This document shows, piece after piece, positions 22,379-32,440 of a DNA stretch of 64,000 nt (the first letter of the stretch is position 1; each line of letters begins with the position of its first letter). A program made the position numbers and the translations under genes. This DNA is from Ligula intestinalis (Eukaryota; Platyhelminthes; Cestoda; Diphyllobothriidea; Diphyllobothriidae), in contig JAYGXS010000004.1 of the NCBI GenBank assembly GCA_036362985.1, forward strand, positions 11,933,462 to 11,997,461, in the 5' to 3' direction. Under the pieces are notes generated by a model. The model was given only the letters and a program-made list of their open reading frames with translations. It had not been told where the DNA came from and searched no databases.

Positions 22379-24460
22379 TGTATCTGGATAGTGTTCAGTA
22401 ATGACCTTGAGTGGAAGAAACGAATTTCAGACATGTGAATGTTTGCGCGTCGTATCAAAGTTTTATCTCGCGTAAAACTAAATCTGGTTGAAACAGGGTG
22501 TAATAAAGGGGTGAAATGTGACCTTCTAGACATACTATGATACAGTTCTCAGTCCACTTTATAAATCACAAATCTTCCGCTACTGAAAACCTGCATTGTT
22601 GTTTACGTCTTTATAACAGAAAATTCAGGCAAAAGCACGCGCGCGAAGAGGAATGCGCAAACTTCAGTGAAGATCCGGATTCAGTAGATGTGATATCCCA
22701 TTAAATTTTAACCGAAGTTCTGTAATTTGTTGCCGATTTAAAAATATTACCTAGGGGGTTGAAAGATTATTTGTCTTGCAGCCTGATAGCAAAATATGTT
22801 AGTCAAGTTAGAATACCGGCCTGTGAACGAAGTTTCTTTCAGGAACCTGCATATACTACACTCTGTAAACATTTACTACTGAAATAATAGACCTTTTCCC
22901 ATTAGTTTTCAATTCTCTCATAACTTCAACTACATTTTATAGAATGCAAGCAGGAAATATGCTTTCCTGTAATTATTTGATAGCAACTTGCTTCTTCTTC
23001 AATATCAATACTTAAGAAGGGTAGTTCGATTGTTTTGTTTTAAGAAAACCTTTTTGATGACCGATTAACTTCGAACCCGACTTGTCGTTATAGTTGTGTT
23101 CAATATTTGCTTACTTCAGGCTGTATACATTTTGTCTAAGGAAAATTAAATTCCCTATGCTGTTACAAAGATATCCTATGGTACTTGTACAACATTTCAT
23201 TGGGTTTGGACATGCTGTAGACTATACAGACAGCACTACTAAATGGGGAGATAGGAGGCCTTGTAAATGGACACTTAGCGGTAAGAAGATTACTCGATCG
23301 CTGGCAGTCGTCTCCCTCTCAATTAATTCCTGGGGTTCGAATGTTCGTTTGTATTGAAACTTGACGGTCTTAAATGTCATTAAAAGTATTAAATTTGAAG
23401 AGGACATAAGTTTCAACCAAAGGAGTGCAAGAATATTTTTGTGCATAAAGTGTAGTTTACTTTAAAAGGATATTGATAATCAACGGAAACAATTAATATC
23501 ACTAAACTTATGAATTTTTAACGAACGGACTTCTGTCTGGCGGCCAGAAAGAAGTTTATTCAAAATTCGACATAGCAAAGGGACTTATCCGTTTTTGAAC
23601 TATATTGTACGATTATTAATATGATGATCTAAAGTAATAGCTTCCAATCGAAAACACATTAAAGAGTTTCGGTGAACATCTCCTGAGATATAATATCTAC
23701 TGTACCTCATTTCAGCTTGAGTAGGCGATAAAGGAATTAGTTTGTGAATTATTATGAACTATTTTGCCAGAACTTAATTCTTCCTATTTCCTCAAAAATG
23801 CCTTCATTATCAAGGGCAAAGAGTTAGACGTCAAGCTCTCCTTCTGCATCGGGCCCTGTAGGACACTCGCACTAAGGTAGAACCCGAGCCTCCGTCGTTA
23901 AGGGCTGGTACATGCTTTTGGGACCAGATCACCCGTGGGAAACATTAAATGAATCGTCTTTCGCTTAAGAACAAATGCCTTCCTCAATAACCTTTCAAAA
24001 GACAATAACCTAGTAATCCAGTTGAAAATCCACTCGACTTCTCGCACTTAATTTTTTTTTGAAATTGAACTGTCAATCTTGCTTTCTGAAGGGTCAGCAA
24101 TTTAGCAAATTTTCCCATGATGTAATTTTCGTTTCTCAACTGGAAATTCAACTTTACCAAGTGGAGCACACAAATCACCGGAATAATATCAAGTAACTGG
24201 CATCACATAAGTCTGTAAAGTATGTCAGGAGGTAATAATTGCAGTCTTTCCTGTTGTCAAGGCAGCTTCCTTGAAATAGCAGAAAACCTACTAGAAAAAC
24301 AGGGAAACTTGCGACGTTGGTAAATCATTTACGGAATACAAAAAACATAGGCACTGAGTGCACGTTTGTAGCTTCACCAGTTGCCTCCAACAAAAAATAT
24401 TCCAAATTGTGTTTCGCCTGCAATTAGAAATGGGGAAACGCAAGCCCTTGGCCATCGAGA
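22379..24460. other. AT-rich sequence with copies of repeat W
   Basis: Parts at 22830-23080 and 23390-23720 align with repeat W copies near 30.4 kb (for example CGAAAACACATT ... GAGATA ... TCTACTGTAC against CAAAAACACATT ... GAGGTA ... TCTACTATAC). No gene is supported. Confidence 0.45.
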
Positions 24461-24464
24461 TGGA

Positions 24465-24615
24465 CTATCTTTTGTAGATAGAGAAGTAGAAGGCGTGGCG
24501 ATCACCGAAAATCATACTTTTTACTTGTCTAAACTTTCGGGCTCCTTCTAGAGTCCTTCGTCAGAGATAAAAGGCGCACACGAAAGACAAGCAACAGTTG
24601 TAGCACGCAGGGACC
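24465..24615 (-). repeat. PLE-B terminal repeat, inverted outer copy
   Basis: Reverse complement of the direct terminal repeat at 24735-24885. It includes CGCCTTTTATCTCTGACGAA, then AGGAGCCCGAAAGTTTAGAC. Inverted plus direct copies at the 5' end are typical of PLE terminal structures. Confidence 0.85.
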
Positions 24616-24734
24616 AATCAACCGTTATGAGGGGAGGGGGATGGGGGGGGAGGGAGAGGGAACAGTCAACCGATAGTGCCATCATTCCGGAGATGCCTGC
24701 GCAATGCGATTTACGCTGGCGCCAGATCGATAAA

Positions 24735-24885
24735 TTGATTGACCGTGTACGCCTTTTATCTCTGACGAAGGACTCTAGAAGGAGCCCGAAAGATTAGACA
24801 AGTAAAAATTATGATTTCGTTGATCGCTACGCCTTCTACGTCTCTATCTACACACGTACCTGGGATGCGAATATTTGCCTCAATT
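24735..24885 (+). repeat. PLE-B direct terminal repeat, 5' copy
   Basis: Matches the 3' copy at 27264-27410. Carries a hammerhead-like motif at 24754-24805, in which the helix III palindrome AGCT of the 3' copy reads AGAT. Confidence 0.88.
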
Positions 24886-27114
24886 CGTGAGAATTTTGGA
24901 CACGAAGCGCTTCGCTCAGCTCGTAGCTGGGAGATATTTGCTACACGAGAGGCAGCAACGTACGAGCAACTACGTTTTTTGCACCAATGCATGAAGGACG
25001 GACTGACGCCCCGATGCCCGAGGTATAAATCTCCCGCTAACACGACTATGGGCAGAGAACTTGCGAAGAGTTTTACCAAGCAGATGCCGAGAGCCCTGAT
25101 CGATGACTGCCACCTGCGTCTACACAAATACAAAGCTATGATTGAGCAGAAGAAGAGAGTGTGCACGTGTTCACGGTGATCCTATAACTGAAGACCGTGC
25201 TCAAACAATCGCTGCACTGGCACATCTCAGACAAGCCAAGAAGCGAATAATCCTGGATCAGAAGCAGAATAAGTTACAACCATCCGACAAGGGAAGCTCA
25301 AACTTGATACATAACCTCTCCTCTAAGCAACTAACGGAACAACAATTACGAGTGCTCCAGCATGAAGCTTGTTTTAACACTGCTGAAACTGACCCTTTTG
25401 ATTTCATTGCAGCCCTAGAAGCCATGCTTGTGAGGACTCAAACATCAGACGACGAGAAACACTCCATTCGACAACGCGTCACCTCCTTGCTGATGACACA
25501 CCGTCCAGCCCAATGTGTGTCGAAGAGTGAGTCACCAGCTATTAAAGAACTACGAACGGATAATCATATAATCATTCTGCCAGCGGATAAGGGACGATCA
25601 ACCGTCGTAATGAACCGTGAAGACTACAATTAGAAAGCCAAAAGTCTACTTGATGACAGAGATTTCTACAGACCAGCAAACACCTCAGAAGCAAAGGCAG
25701 TAGCAAATCGGTTGAAAAAACTACTTGGCGAATTCAGACGCCAAAATCTGATCACTGAGAACGACCAGCGCCTAATGAAACCAACAGATACTGCCCTGGC
25801 TCGCTTCTATGACCTGCCAAATGTGCATAAACCGAACGTTCCATTGCAGCCAATCGTTGCCCTAAAAGGCAGCCCCACCTATAATTAGGCAAAATGGATG
25901 TATTCAAAACTAAAATTCCTCCAAGAAAACTCTGATGCCTCAGTTCGTTCAGCCTCCCAATTTCTGGCAGACCTCAATGGCCGGAGGATTCAATCGGACG
26001 AAATTATGGTTTCCTTTGACGTGACATCATCATTCACAACTACTCCACCGGATTTGGCACGAGATGCTTTACGCAGGAAACTTGACGAGCTGTACGAAGA
26101 AACCCAGAGTTCGCTCAAAACTGAACACCTCATAAGGCTGTTCGAATTCTGCCAAAAGACATAATTCACCTTTGCAGGAGAGACATATGAGCAGATTAAA
26201 GGAACTCCGATGGGCTCATCACTCTCAGGTTTAATAGCAGAATTGGTCCTACAAGATCTGGAAAAGATTGTTTTCAGCCAACAGCTCCCGGTCTTTTGGT
26301 GCCATTACATTAACGACACATTTGTTATCGTCAAAAGGAACATGCTGCAGAATTTCCATTAACTTCTTAAATCCATCTTCCCAGACATACAATTCCCTAG
26401 GGAAGAAGAAAGGGATCAGCAGCTACTCTTCCTCGATGTACTCGTCATGCGAACTTCCGACGGCAAAATCGAAACAACGGTCTACAAGGAGGTGACAAAT
26501 ACAACACAACTTCTCAATTTCCACAGCAACCATCCGGTGGCTTACAAAAGAAGCTGCGTAAAAACATTCTTCAAGAGAATCCAGACTCATTGCAGTAATC
26601 CGGAAGAAAAAGCACCTGAGGCCCGACATCTCCGCGACTAGTTTAGGCGGAATGGCTATCCGAAGGCTTTCATAAGCCGATGTCTACGTGCTCGCCCTCC
26701 GAGGACCCAAACAGGACCAACCCGTACGATATGACATGCGCTGCCATACATAAAAGATGTATCCGAAGCGACCGAGCGCATTGCTGCGGGAGTAGGCGTC
26801 GGAATTGCACACTGTCCCAAGGCCACCATGCGCAGCCGAATTATGCGAATCGAGGACCGTTTCCATCCCAGTGAGCAGTCAGGCGTCGTGTATCTCATAC
26901 CATTTCAAAATTGCCCCCGAAATTACACAGGACAGGACGTATGCTTGGTTCGCGCATACGCGAACATAAGCGGGCGGTACAACGGGGTCACGCATCATCA
27001 CCAGTGGCTGCCCGTACCTACGAGACCGGTCACGAGTTTGATTTCGCAGCTGCGAGGATAATCGCACACGCTGGCAACAAAACAGGCCGTGAATTGCTTG
27101 AAGTCTGGGCCTAG
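24811..27114 (+). pseudogene. PLE-B reverse transcriptase and GIY-YIG nuclease, inactivated
   Basis: The reading starts in the terminal repeat. An N-terminal PLE domain comes first (YEQLRFLHQCM; LTEQQLRVLQHEACF; ILPADKGRSTVVMNREDYN). RT motif A follows (MVSFDVTSSFTTTP), then motif B (KGTPMGSSLSGLIAELV), motif C (HYINDTFVIVKR), a D-like block (QLLFLDVLVM) and the connecting RNGYPKAFISRCL. The C-terminus has GIY-YIG remains (SGVVYLIPFQNCPRNYTGQ, then MLGSRIREHKRAV). Most of it lies in one frame, with stops at 25631, 25886, 26162, 26360, 26639 and 26732 and frameshifts near 25150 and 26930. Motif C is YIND instead of YVDD. The PLE identity is certain, and the copy is dead. Confidence 0.92.
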
Positions 27115-27410
27115 GATGAGAACTCGGTCAATCGATTTATAGATCTGGCGCTGGCGAAAATCACGTTGCGCAGGCATCTCCGGAATGGTGACTGTTCCCT
27201 CTCGCTCTCCCCCTTACCCCTCCCCTCAAAACGGTTGATTGGTCCCTGCGTCCAACAACTGTTGCTTGTCTTTCGTGTACGCCTTTTATCTCTGACGAAG
27301 GAATCTAGAAGGAGCCCGAAAGCTTAGACAATTAAAAGTATGATTCTGCTGATCGCAACGCCTTCTACTTCTCTATCTACACACGTACCTGGGATGCGAA
27401 CATTTGCCTC
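27115..27410 (+). repeat. PLE-B 3' noncoding region and terminal repeat
   Basis: Starts at the coding stop and contains the direct terminal repeat from 27264. The first half is repeated in inverted orientation before the 5' terminal repeat. Confidence 0.85.
27284..27337 (+). ncRNA. Hammerhead-ribozyme-like motif in PLE-B 3' repeat
   Basis: Elements in order: helix I 5' strand TTTTATCT; conserved CTGACGA; helix II region at 27299-27317 (AGGAATC, then GGAGCCC), where GG pairs with CC and the rest is imperfect; conserved GAAA; then GCTT, where AG and CT form a 2-bp helix III without a loop and leave a CTT cleavage triplet; then AGACAATTAAAA, which pairs back with TCT and part of the TTTT. Very short helix III is known for PLE hammerheads, which are thought to work as dimers. 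Helix II is weaker in this copy than in the 5' copy. Confidence 0.5.
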
Positions 27411-27494
27411 AACTATCTTTTGTCCTAGGCGTAATATGACCGAAAGCATTGACATGAAATACGAAACACAGTTCAGCCTTCGGGATATAGGAGT

Positions 27495-27830
27495 CAAGTT
27501 AACGAGCATTCATGCTCTTCACATTAAGGACGAACATTCTATTTTGTGCAGCTTCGTAACTACCAGCTGCCGGGCAAGCGCTACCATTCAGTTGTACCAG
27601 AGCGTTGCTCCAGTGGTCAGCCGTGTCGACGACGGCGGTTAAAAGGCCTTTAGCAGCAGGAAAAATTATTACTTTTGTGTCGGCTTTCGGCTTCTTTGAA
27701 GTCTTTTGTCCTCTCCTTCTATAGTCTTTGGGTTTTCTTATGGCGCGAGCAGCAAACTGATCGGATATGCATGCAGGGGGAACGAACATCAAATAACATG
27801 ACTCGTCTTCTCGGATAATCGGAAGTCCGA
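27495..27830 (-). pseudogene. PLE-G N-terminal fragment
   Basis: The minus strand reads KADTKVIIFPAAKGLLTAVV then DTADHWSNALVQLN, clearly related to the PLE block ILPADKGRSTVVxNxEDY seen in PLE-B and PLE-C. AAKG replaces the usual ADKG. Only this N-terminal block is present; the RT motifs are absent. It lies antisense to, and directly downstream of, PLE-B. Confidence 0.7.
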
Positions 27831-27944
27831 GTCTAATAAATAAACTCAGAGTTTTTAGTTAGCAGCTGTGCTATAAATATGATGTATTCGCCAACTCCTC
27901 TGTGCAAAACTTCCTTCCTGTTGGCAGTTTACTGAAGTAGTAAG

Positions 27945-28310
27945 GGGGGGGGGGGAAGTGGCGACAGATTTGAGCAATTCATTTGACCCAATTGTGAAAA
28001 ATTCGCGGCCTCGGTGGGATTCGGAATTACACCAGCAGGGGGAAGGCGTGTGCCTGGCAGTCATTTGATGGATTCTATATCGATTGCTTAAGGAATCTTG
28101 CTAGGGCAGTCAGCTTACTATAACAAAATTGGCGGATTCCGTATGTTGCGGTAGGTTGGACAGGTAAATTGACCCAAGTGAGATTAAACTCATGGATCCC
28201 GGTGGTGCCTCGATACCTCAGTAGGCTAGAGCGTTAGCTGTACTAAAGTCTTCGACTGAAGCCGCCGAGTTTTTTTACAATTGGGTCAAATGGATTTACT
28301 GAATATTACG
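27945..28310. repeat. Inverted pair of SINE-1 units
   Basis: The left unit (27945-28055, minus) reads CGAATCCCACCGAGGCCGCG, then AATTTTTCACAATTGGGTCA. The right unit (28200-28310, plus) has the A-box-like CCTCAGTAGGCTAGAGCG and the tail TTTTACAATTGGGTCAAATG. The middle includes GTAAATTGACCCAAGTG, which also occurs in the middle of the pair at 56190-56490. Two loci with the same head-to-head layout suggest that this is the mobile unit rather than chance. Confidence 0.7.
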
Positions 28311-28885
28311 TGGTAATCTACCTGTGGCTGATAGATTTCGACCGAAATACTGATATAAACTTTCAGTCTACGCCTACAAAGCCTCAGATAGACTGACGCA
28401 AATATAGAGATTTATTTCCCAGGAAACTTGAAACCCACAAACAAACAGACATCAAAATCAAAGATTGGAACGACACGAAGCCTACAGGATCAACGGAGCC
28501 ACGATTCTTTGGGATTCCGAAAATAGGCAAACAAGTTGCCTTTGCCCTCATTAATCTTCTCACTCTGAAGCCCACCAACATTTTGACCTGGAAACTGGGA
28601 ATTCCAGAGGTCGACCATGAGCTCTACAGCACTAGTTCAGTAAGGTACTTCCCTGATAAAATGCAGGCAGGTACATTTGGGTCAAAGAAAACAAAAACAC
28701 ATTTGATATCAGTTCAGACTTCACCTCTAGACCAAGAACCCTTTCAAGCGAAAACGAATTGGCCTGCTATATTAAAAACGACAGCAGATTGCCTATCTCA
28801 TGAACTGTCAACCAAAATTCTGAAATGTGTGTTGGATTCGAAAATAGTTCCTAAGTAGGCTTCTTAGATTGATAATTGTGCAGTC
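28311..28885. other. No recognisable feature
   Basis: An open frame at 28583-28858 shows no motif, and AT-rich sequence surrounds it. Confidence 0.4.
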
Positions 28886-28889
28886 TAAT

Positions 28890-29130
28890 CTCAGGACATT
28901 TCAGTCACAGCAGGATGCCGGCTTTGGAACGAGATTCTTCATGGCCGACTGCAAAAGTCATACTCTTTAAAAAATGGCTACCTAAGAGGTTTGTATTTTT
29001 TCACTTATCTTCGTTGCCCTTACATACACAAAATATTGTTTATTATAGTCACTTGGTGGAAAATTACACCTTCTACAATGAATGCGTGCATTCCAGTTTA
29101 AAGGAATCTTCAAACATTGGGTTTTAAAAA
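28890..29130 (-). repeat. Repeat W, diverged copy
   Basis: Shares CAGTCAC...CAGGATGCCGG, AAAAATGGCTA and CTCACTTGGTGG-type words with 30880-31125 in the same orientation. Confidence 0.5.
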
Positions 29131-29182
29131 TGTTTCGAAATTTCCGAATAATGTTAAACCCATCCGGTCGTTGCACTTGAGT

Positions 29183-30180
29183 TCAAGGTTGCCAACCTAC
29201 ATGCTGCATATACATGCCTATGCGAAGCCCCCATTCTAAGGAGGATTCCTGGTTTGCGGAGGGGGGGGGGGGGGGGGGGGCATAGAATCTGGGGAGCGCT
29301 GCATCTTTTGGTTTCCTCTTTTTCCAGTCGAACTGTGTTATTGCATTTGCCTTCCGAACACTTGTCAGATCCTTGTTGATTCTGCTTAATAGCGTCTTCA
29401 TTGTATCATCTTCCCGAAGGATGTAGGCAGTGCTATCGCCCAAAAGGGTCTCGACTTTGTTCATGTAGTCCTCCTTGTTTAGAATGACTGTCGACCGTCC
29501 TTTGTCGGCTGAAAGCATGACAATGTTTTTTTCGGCCTTAAGTGTCCTTAATGCTTCGCTTTCTGTTTTCGAGAGCGTCTTAAGTTTTTTGTGGGACATC
29601 AGTCTGGAGAATATTCGCGGTCTTAGTAGATTTCGGTATTCTTCGAGAACTGGAGCCTTACGAATGTTAGATTCTGCAGCCGCGATGAAGTCGACTGGGT
29701 CGGCATCCGTGGTATTGAAACACGCGTCAGAGCTCAGGGCCCTTGTCTGCTCTGCTGTCAGTTGTTGGGAGAATATATTGTGTATGATAGTGGCATGGCA
29801 GAAGCTGGCATTCTTTTCGCCCAGTGCGGTCAATTTCTGTGTCAGTTTGGGGTCACGTTCGTCGCGAATGCGTCTGGCATTGAAAGTTATGGTACAATGA
29901 AGATCATTTGTCAGCACTTTTCCGAGGATTATTGAGCACTTGTCTTGTTCCCCTTCGATTGTTGACTTGTACTTGCGCAAACGTAGATGACGGTCCTAGA
30001 TTAGGACCTGAATTATTCTGCCTACTTTTTGCAGGGCCGTTCTTCGATCTAGCTCGGTGTTGAGTGGAGATTTATAGGAGAGGCATTTCGGCAGAGTATT
30101 TGAGTCAAGGCACCTATGCAAGAACCTCAGTTGAGCGTACGTAGACGTTGGCGACAGGAAAAGGATTCCCAACGACGTGC
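29183..30180 (-). pseudogene. PLE-C N-terminal half, truncated at a poly-C run
   Basis: On the minus strand the frame begins near 30165 with TSTYAQLRFLHRCLDSNTLP and KCLSYKSPLN. It crosses one TAG at about 29998 and then stays open for 265 codons. Recognisable PLE blocks are DRHLRLRKYKSTIE, IFSQQLTAEQTRALSSDACF, DPVDFIAAAESNI, MLSADKGRSTVILNKEDY and DAALPRFY. Immediately after RFY, where intact PLEs continue with LPKVHKP and the RT motifs, the sequence enters a 20-base homopolymer (29261-29280) and then unrelated codons. The catalytic half is lost. Confidence 0.88.
29261..29280. repeat. Poly-G run (poly-C in the PLE-C sense)
   Basis: Twenty consecutive G on the plus strand, at the exact point where PLE-C homology stops. 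Confidence 0.9.
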
Positions 30181-30419
30181 TGATTTAAGCGCTTCGCACC
30201 CAAAAATATGCTCAACCATTCAGAATACATGTCTATGAACGATCGCATGTTTCAATACGCTGTGAGGCAGAGGTTACATGATTTTATCAACATTTTGCGA
30301 TAGATGTGCGTAATATGGTATATTTAATAGAATAGGTTAGTTCATTGACGGATGCGATATGTGATAATAGAATATCTCAAAATCTCAAGCATTCCATAAT
30401 TATTTACCTTTCCATAACT
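30181..30419. other. No recognisable feature
   Basis: AT-rich sequence between PLE-C and repeat W. Confidence 0.4.
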
Positions 30420-30760
30420 CATTTTTTCAAGTATAACATTTGAGAAAGGCGCAATTTGCTACCAAACCAGTGCAAGCAAGAATATAGTTGTACATTTTTT
30501 TCCATAAAACGTGTTTAAATTTACAAAGGCACGGACAATCAATAAGAAAAATGTATACGGCTTAAGTAGCCATTTTTTACAGCGTATGATTTCCTGAAGG
30601 TTCAAGGGCTCGCATGCCGAAGTGACTGAAATATCATGAGATTAAGTTGTGCAATCGTCAATATTACAGCACCACTTAAGTAATGTTTTCGGATCAAAAA
30701 CACATTTTACATTTTAGCTTGATATTTCATGAGGTACAATGTCTACTATACGATGAAAAA
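30420..30760 (+). repeat. Repeat W, copy
   Basis: AT-rich repeat of about 340 bases. Its first part is repeated in inverted orientation at 30880-31125: TTTGAGAAAGGC/TTTGAGGAAGGC, AGCTACCAA/TGCTACCAA, CATAAAACG and GACAATCAATAAG/GATAATCAATGAG. No coding potential. Confidence 0.65.
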
Positions 30761-30879
30761 ACCTATCAATCCCCTACCCCGAATCGCCTAAAGCTCAGGA
30801 GTACACGACGGTCGATATTTCATGCGAAATGCCGAAACCTGCAAAGGATTGATAATCACTCGCAAATCGGCATCAAGCA

Positions 30880-31125
30880 GGATGGTACATCTGACTATCC
30901 TGCAGATTATTCTCAACTCATCTCAGTCACTTCAGGATGCCGGATTTTTAACGGGCTTAAATATATTCTGTAAAAATTGGCTATGTAATTTTTATGCATT
31001 AAACTCATTGATTATCACTGCCCTTATAAATTCAGATATATTTGATGGACTACGTGCATAAAATGTTTTTTTTATTCAGTTGGTAGCTAATTATGCCTTC
31101 CTCAAATCTTAACTTGAAAAAATGG
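30880..31125 (-). repeat. Repeat W, inverted copy
   Basis: Inverted relative to 30420-30760. Directly precedes the PLE-D remnant. Confidence 0.6.
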
Positions 31126-31129
31126 TATC

Positions 31130-31560
31130 ATACGGTTCATAAACCGATTCCTACGCGTTCGCTCCGGAAGATCCATATAGAAGAACCACCGAGGATATGG
31201 CACGTTCTGCCATACATCGGAGACGTCTCAGAAGCGACTGAGCACATCGCTGCGCTACCATGTGCAGCAAGGTGATGAAAATAAAACACCGGTTTACGCC
31301 GAATGAACAATCTGGGGTCGTGTATCACATCACATGCCTGAGCTATCCTTGTAACGAAACAAACCAAAATAAACGCATGCTCGGATCGCGCATACATGAA
31401 CACAAGTTAACCGTACGACGAGTTGACGAAGTATCACAATTTGCAGCTCACACCTACGAAGCAGACCATGAGTTCAATTTCGCGGCCGTCAAGGTACTCG
31501 CCCACGCCGGAAACAAGACGAGCAGCGAATTGACTGAAACCTAGTCCACGGACAGGAATT
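31130..31560 (+). pseudogene. PLE-D GIY-YIG nuclease remnant
   Basis: The frames encode the end of a PLE: WHVLPYIGDVSEATEHIAA, then MKIKHRFTPNEQSGVVYHIT, MLGSRIHEHKLTVRR and FNFAAVKVLAHAGNK. These parallel PLE-B residues (WHALPYIKDVSEATERIAA, RIEDRFHPSEQSGVVYLIPF). The two pieces lie in different frames, and the YIG strand of the nuclease is corrupted. Everything upstream, including the whole RT, is missing. Confidence 0.82.
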
Positions 31561-31965
31561 CGGGCAACCAATGGGTCGAATTAGCGCCGGCGTACGAAGC
31601 CTTGCGCAATTACGTACAGTCACGGCCGGACTTCTGTCACAGTTAATCGGATCCACATCCTATATAATTGCCCCATTTTCGTTGCTGATGCCCTGATAAA
31701 CGTTAAAATCGCTGACGGTTAATTGCCCACCACCCCTTTTCATCGCGGTTTATTACCCCTCAAGACCTGATGACCCTTAGCAGTTGATTGGTTTACACAC
31801 ACTTTAAGTAGCCTCTATCTTGTTGCTGTTTCTTATTTCTGACTATGGACTCCTGTAAGAGTTTGAAAGCTCAGGATACTAAACAACTCGATCCGGGGCT
31901 CGACTATCCTTCTTCCTTACCCATGCAAATACCTGGAACGCGAACGTTCTCCTTCATTCGGTTTT
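31561..31965 (+). repeat. PLE-D 3' region and terminal repeat
   Basis: Diverged counterpart of the PLE-B 3' end: GCGCCGGCG, CAGTTGATTGGTTTACAC, TTCTGACTATGGACTCCTGT, GAGTTTGAAAGCTCAGGA, and CGGGGCTCGACTATCC. The hammerhead-like core is eroded (CTGACTA). Confidence 0.6.
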
Positions 31966-32179
31966 AGAGAGGTTTATAATTATGCGGTTTTTAGAACTGT
32001 GAAAAGTTCGTTCATACTACATCGCATCCGACGATTAATTATTGTTGCCTATAATTTTTTTTAGCATGATCCACGTCTATTACAAAACTTTCTAAAAAGT
32101 ATTTGACCTCTTCCCCACGCCATAGGAAACAACATACTTCTGCTTAGTCAGTACGGACACAGCATGCAGTTTGTAAATC

Positions 32180-32440
32180 TCAAATTCAAGTGTAAAATTC
32201 GATAGGTTTCAAGATAACTTAGGAATTTGTAAACTTAAAGATACCTTTTCTTGAATATAAAATTTTAACAAGGCATAAGTTGCTACGAAACAAGTAGAAG
32301 AAAGAAGTGACTGAAATCACTTGAGGTTAGCCTGCAAGATAATCAGTATTGCAAACTTACTTAATGCCGGTTTGCGAGTGATTATCATTTTTTCATAAAA
32401 TTCGGCATTTTGTATGAAATACTGACCGTACTGTACTGAC
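32180..32440. repeat. Repeat W, diverged copy
   Basis: 32355-32430 is an inverted copy of 30805-30880 (TTTGCGAGTGATTATCA, AATTCGGCATTTTGTATGAA). The preceding 150 bases share AAGGCATAAGTTGCTACGAA-type words with other W copies. Confidence 0.6.

Larger units (their letters stand above)
24465..27410 (+). mobile_element. Penelope-like element PLE-B, nearly complete
   Basis: About 2.9 kb. It consists of an inverted terminal repeat, a direct terminal repeat, an RT plus GIY-YIG coding region, and a second direct terminal repeat. The direct repeats (24735-24885 and 27264-27410) match over about 145 bases, from CGTGTACGCCTTTTATCTCT to CGTACCTGGGATGCGAA. A stretch just upstream of the 3' repeat (27115-27262) is also mirrored at 24616-24735, so the 5' end is a partial inverted duplication of the 3' end. 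Six in-frame stops and frameshifts show that the copy is inactive. Confidence 0.88.
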
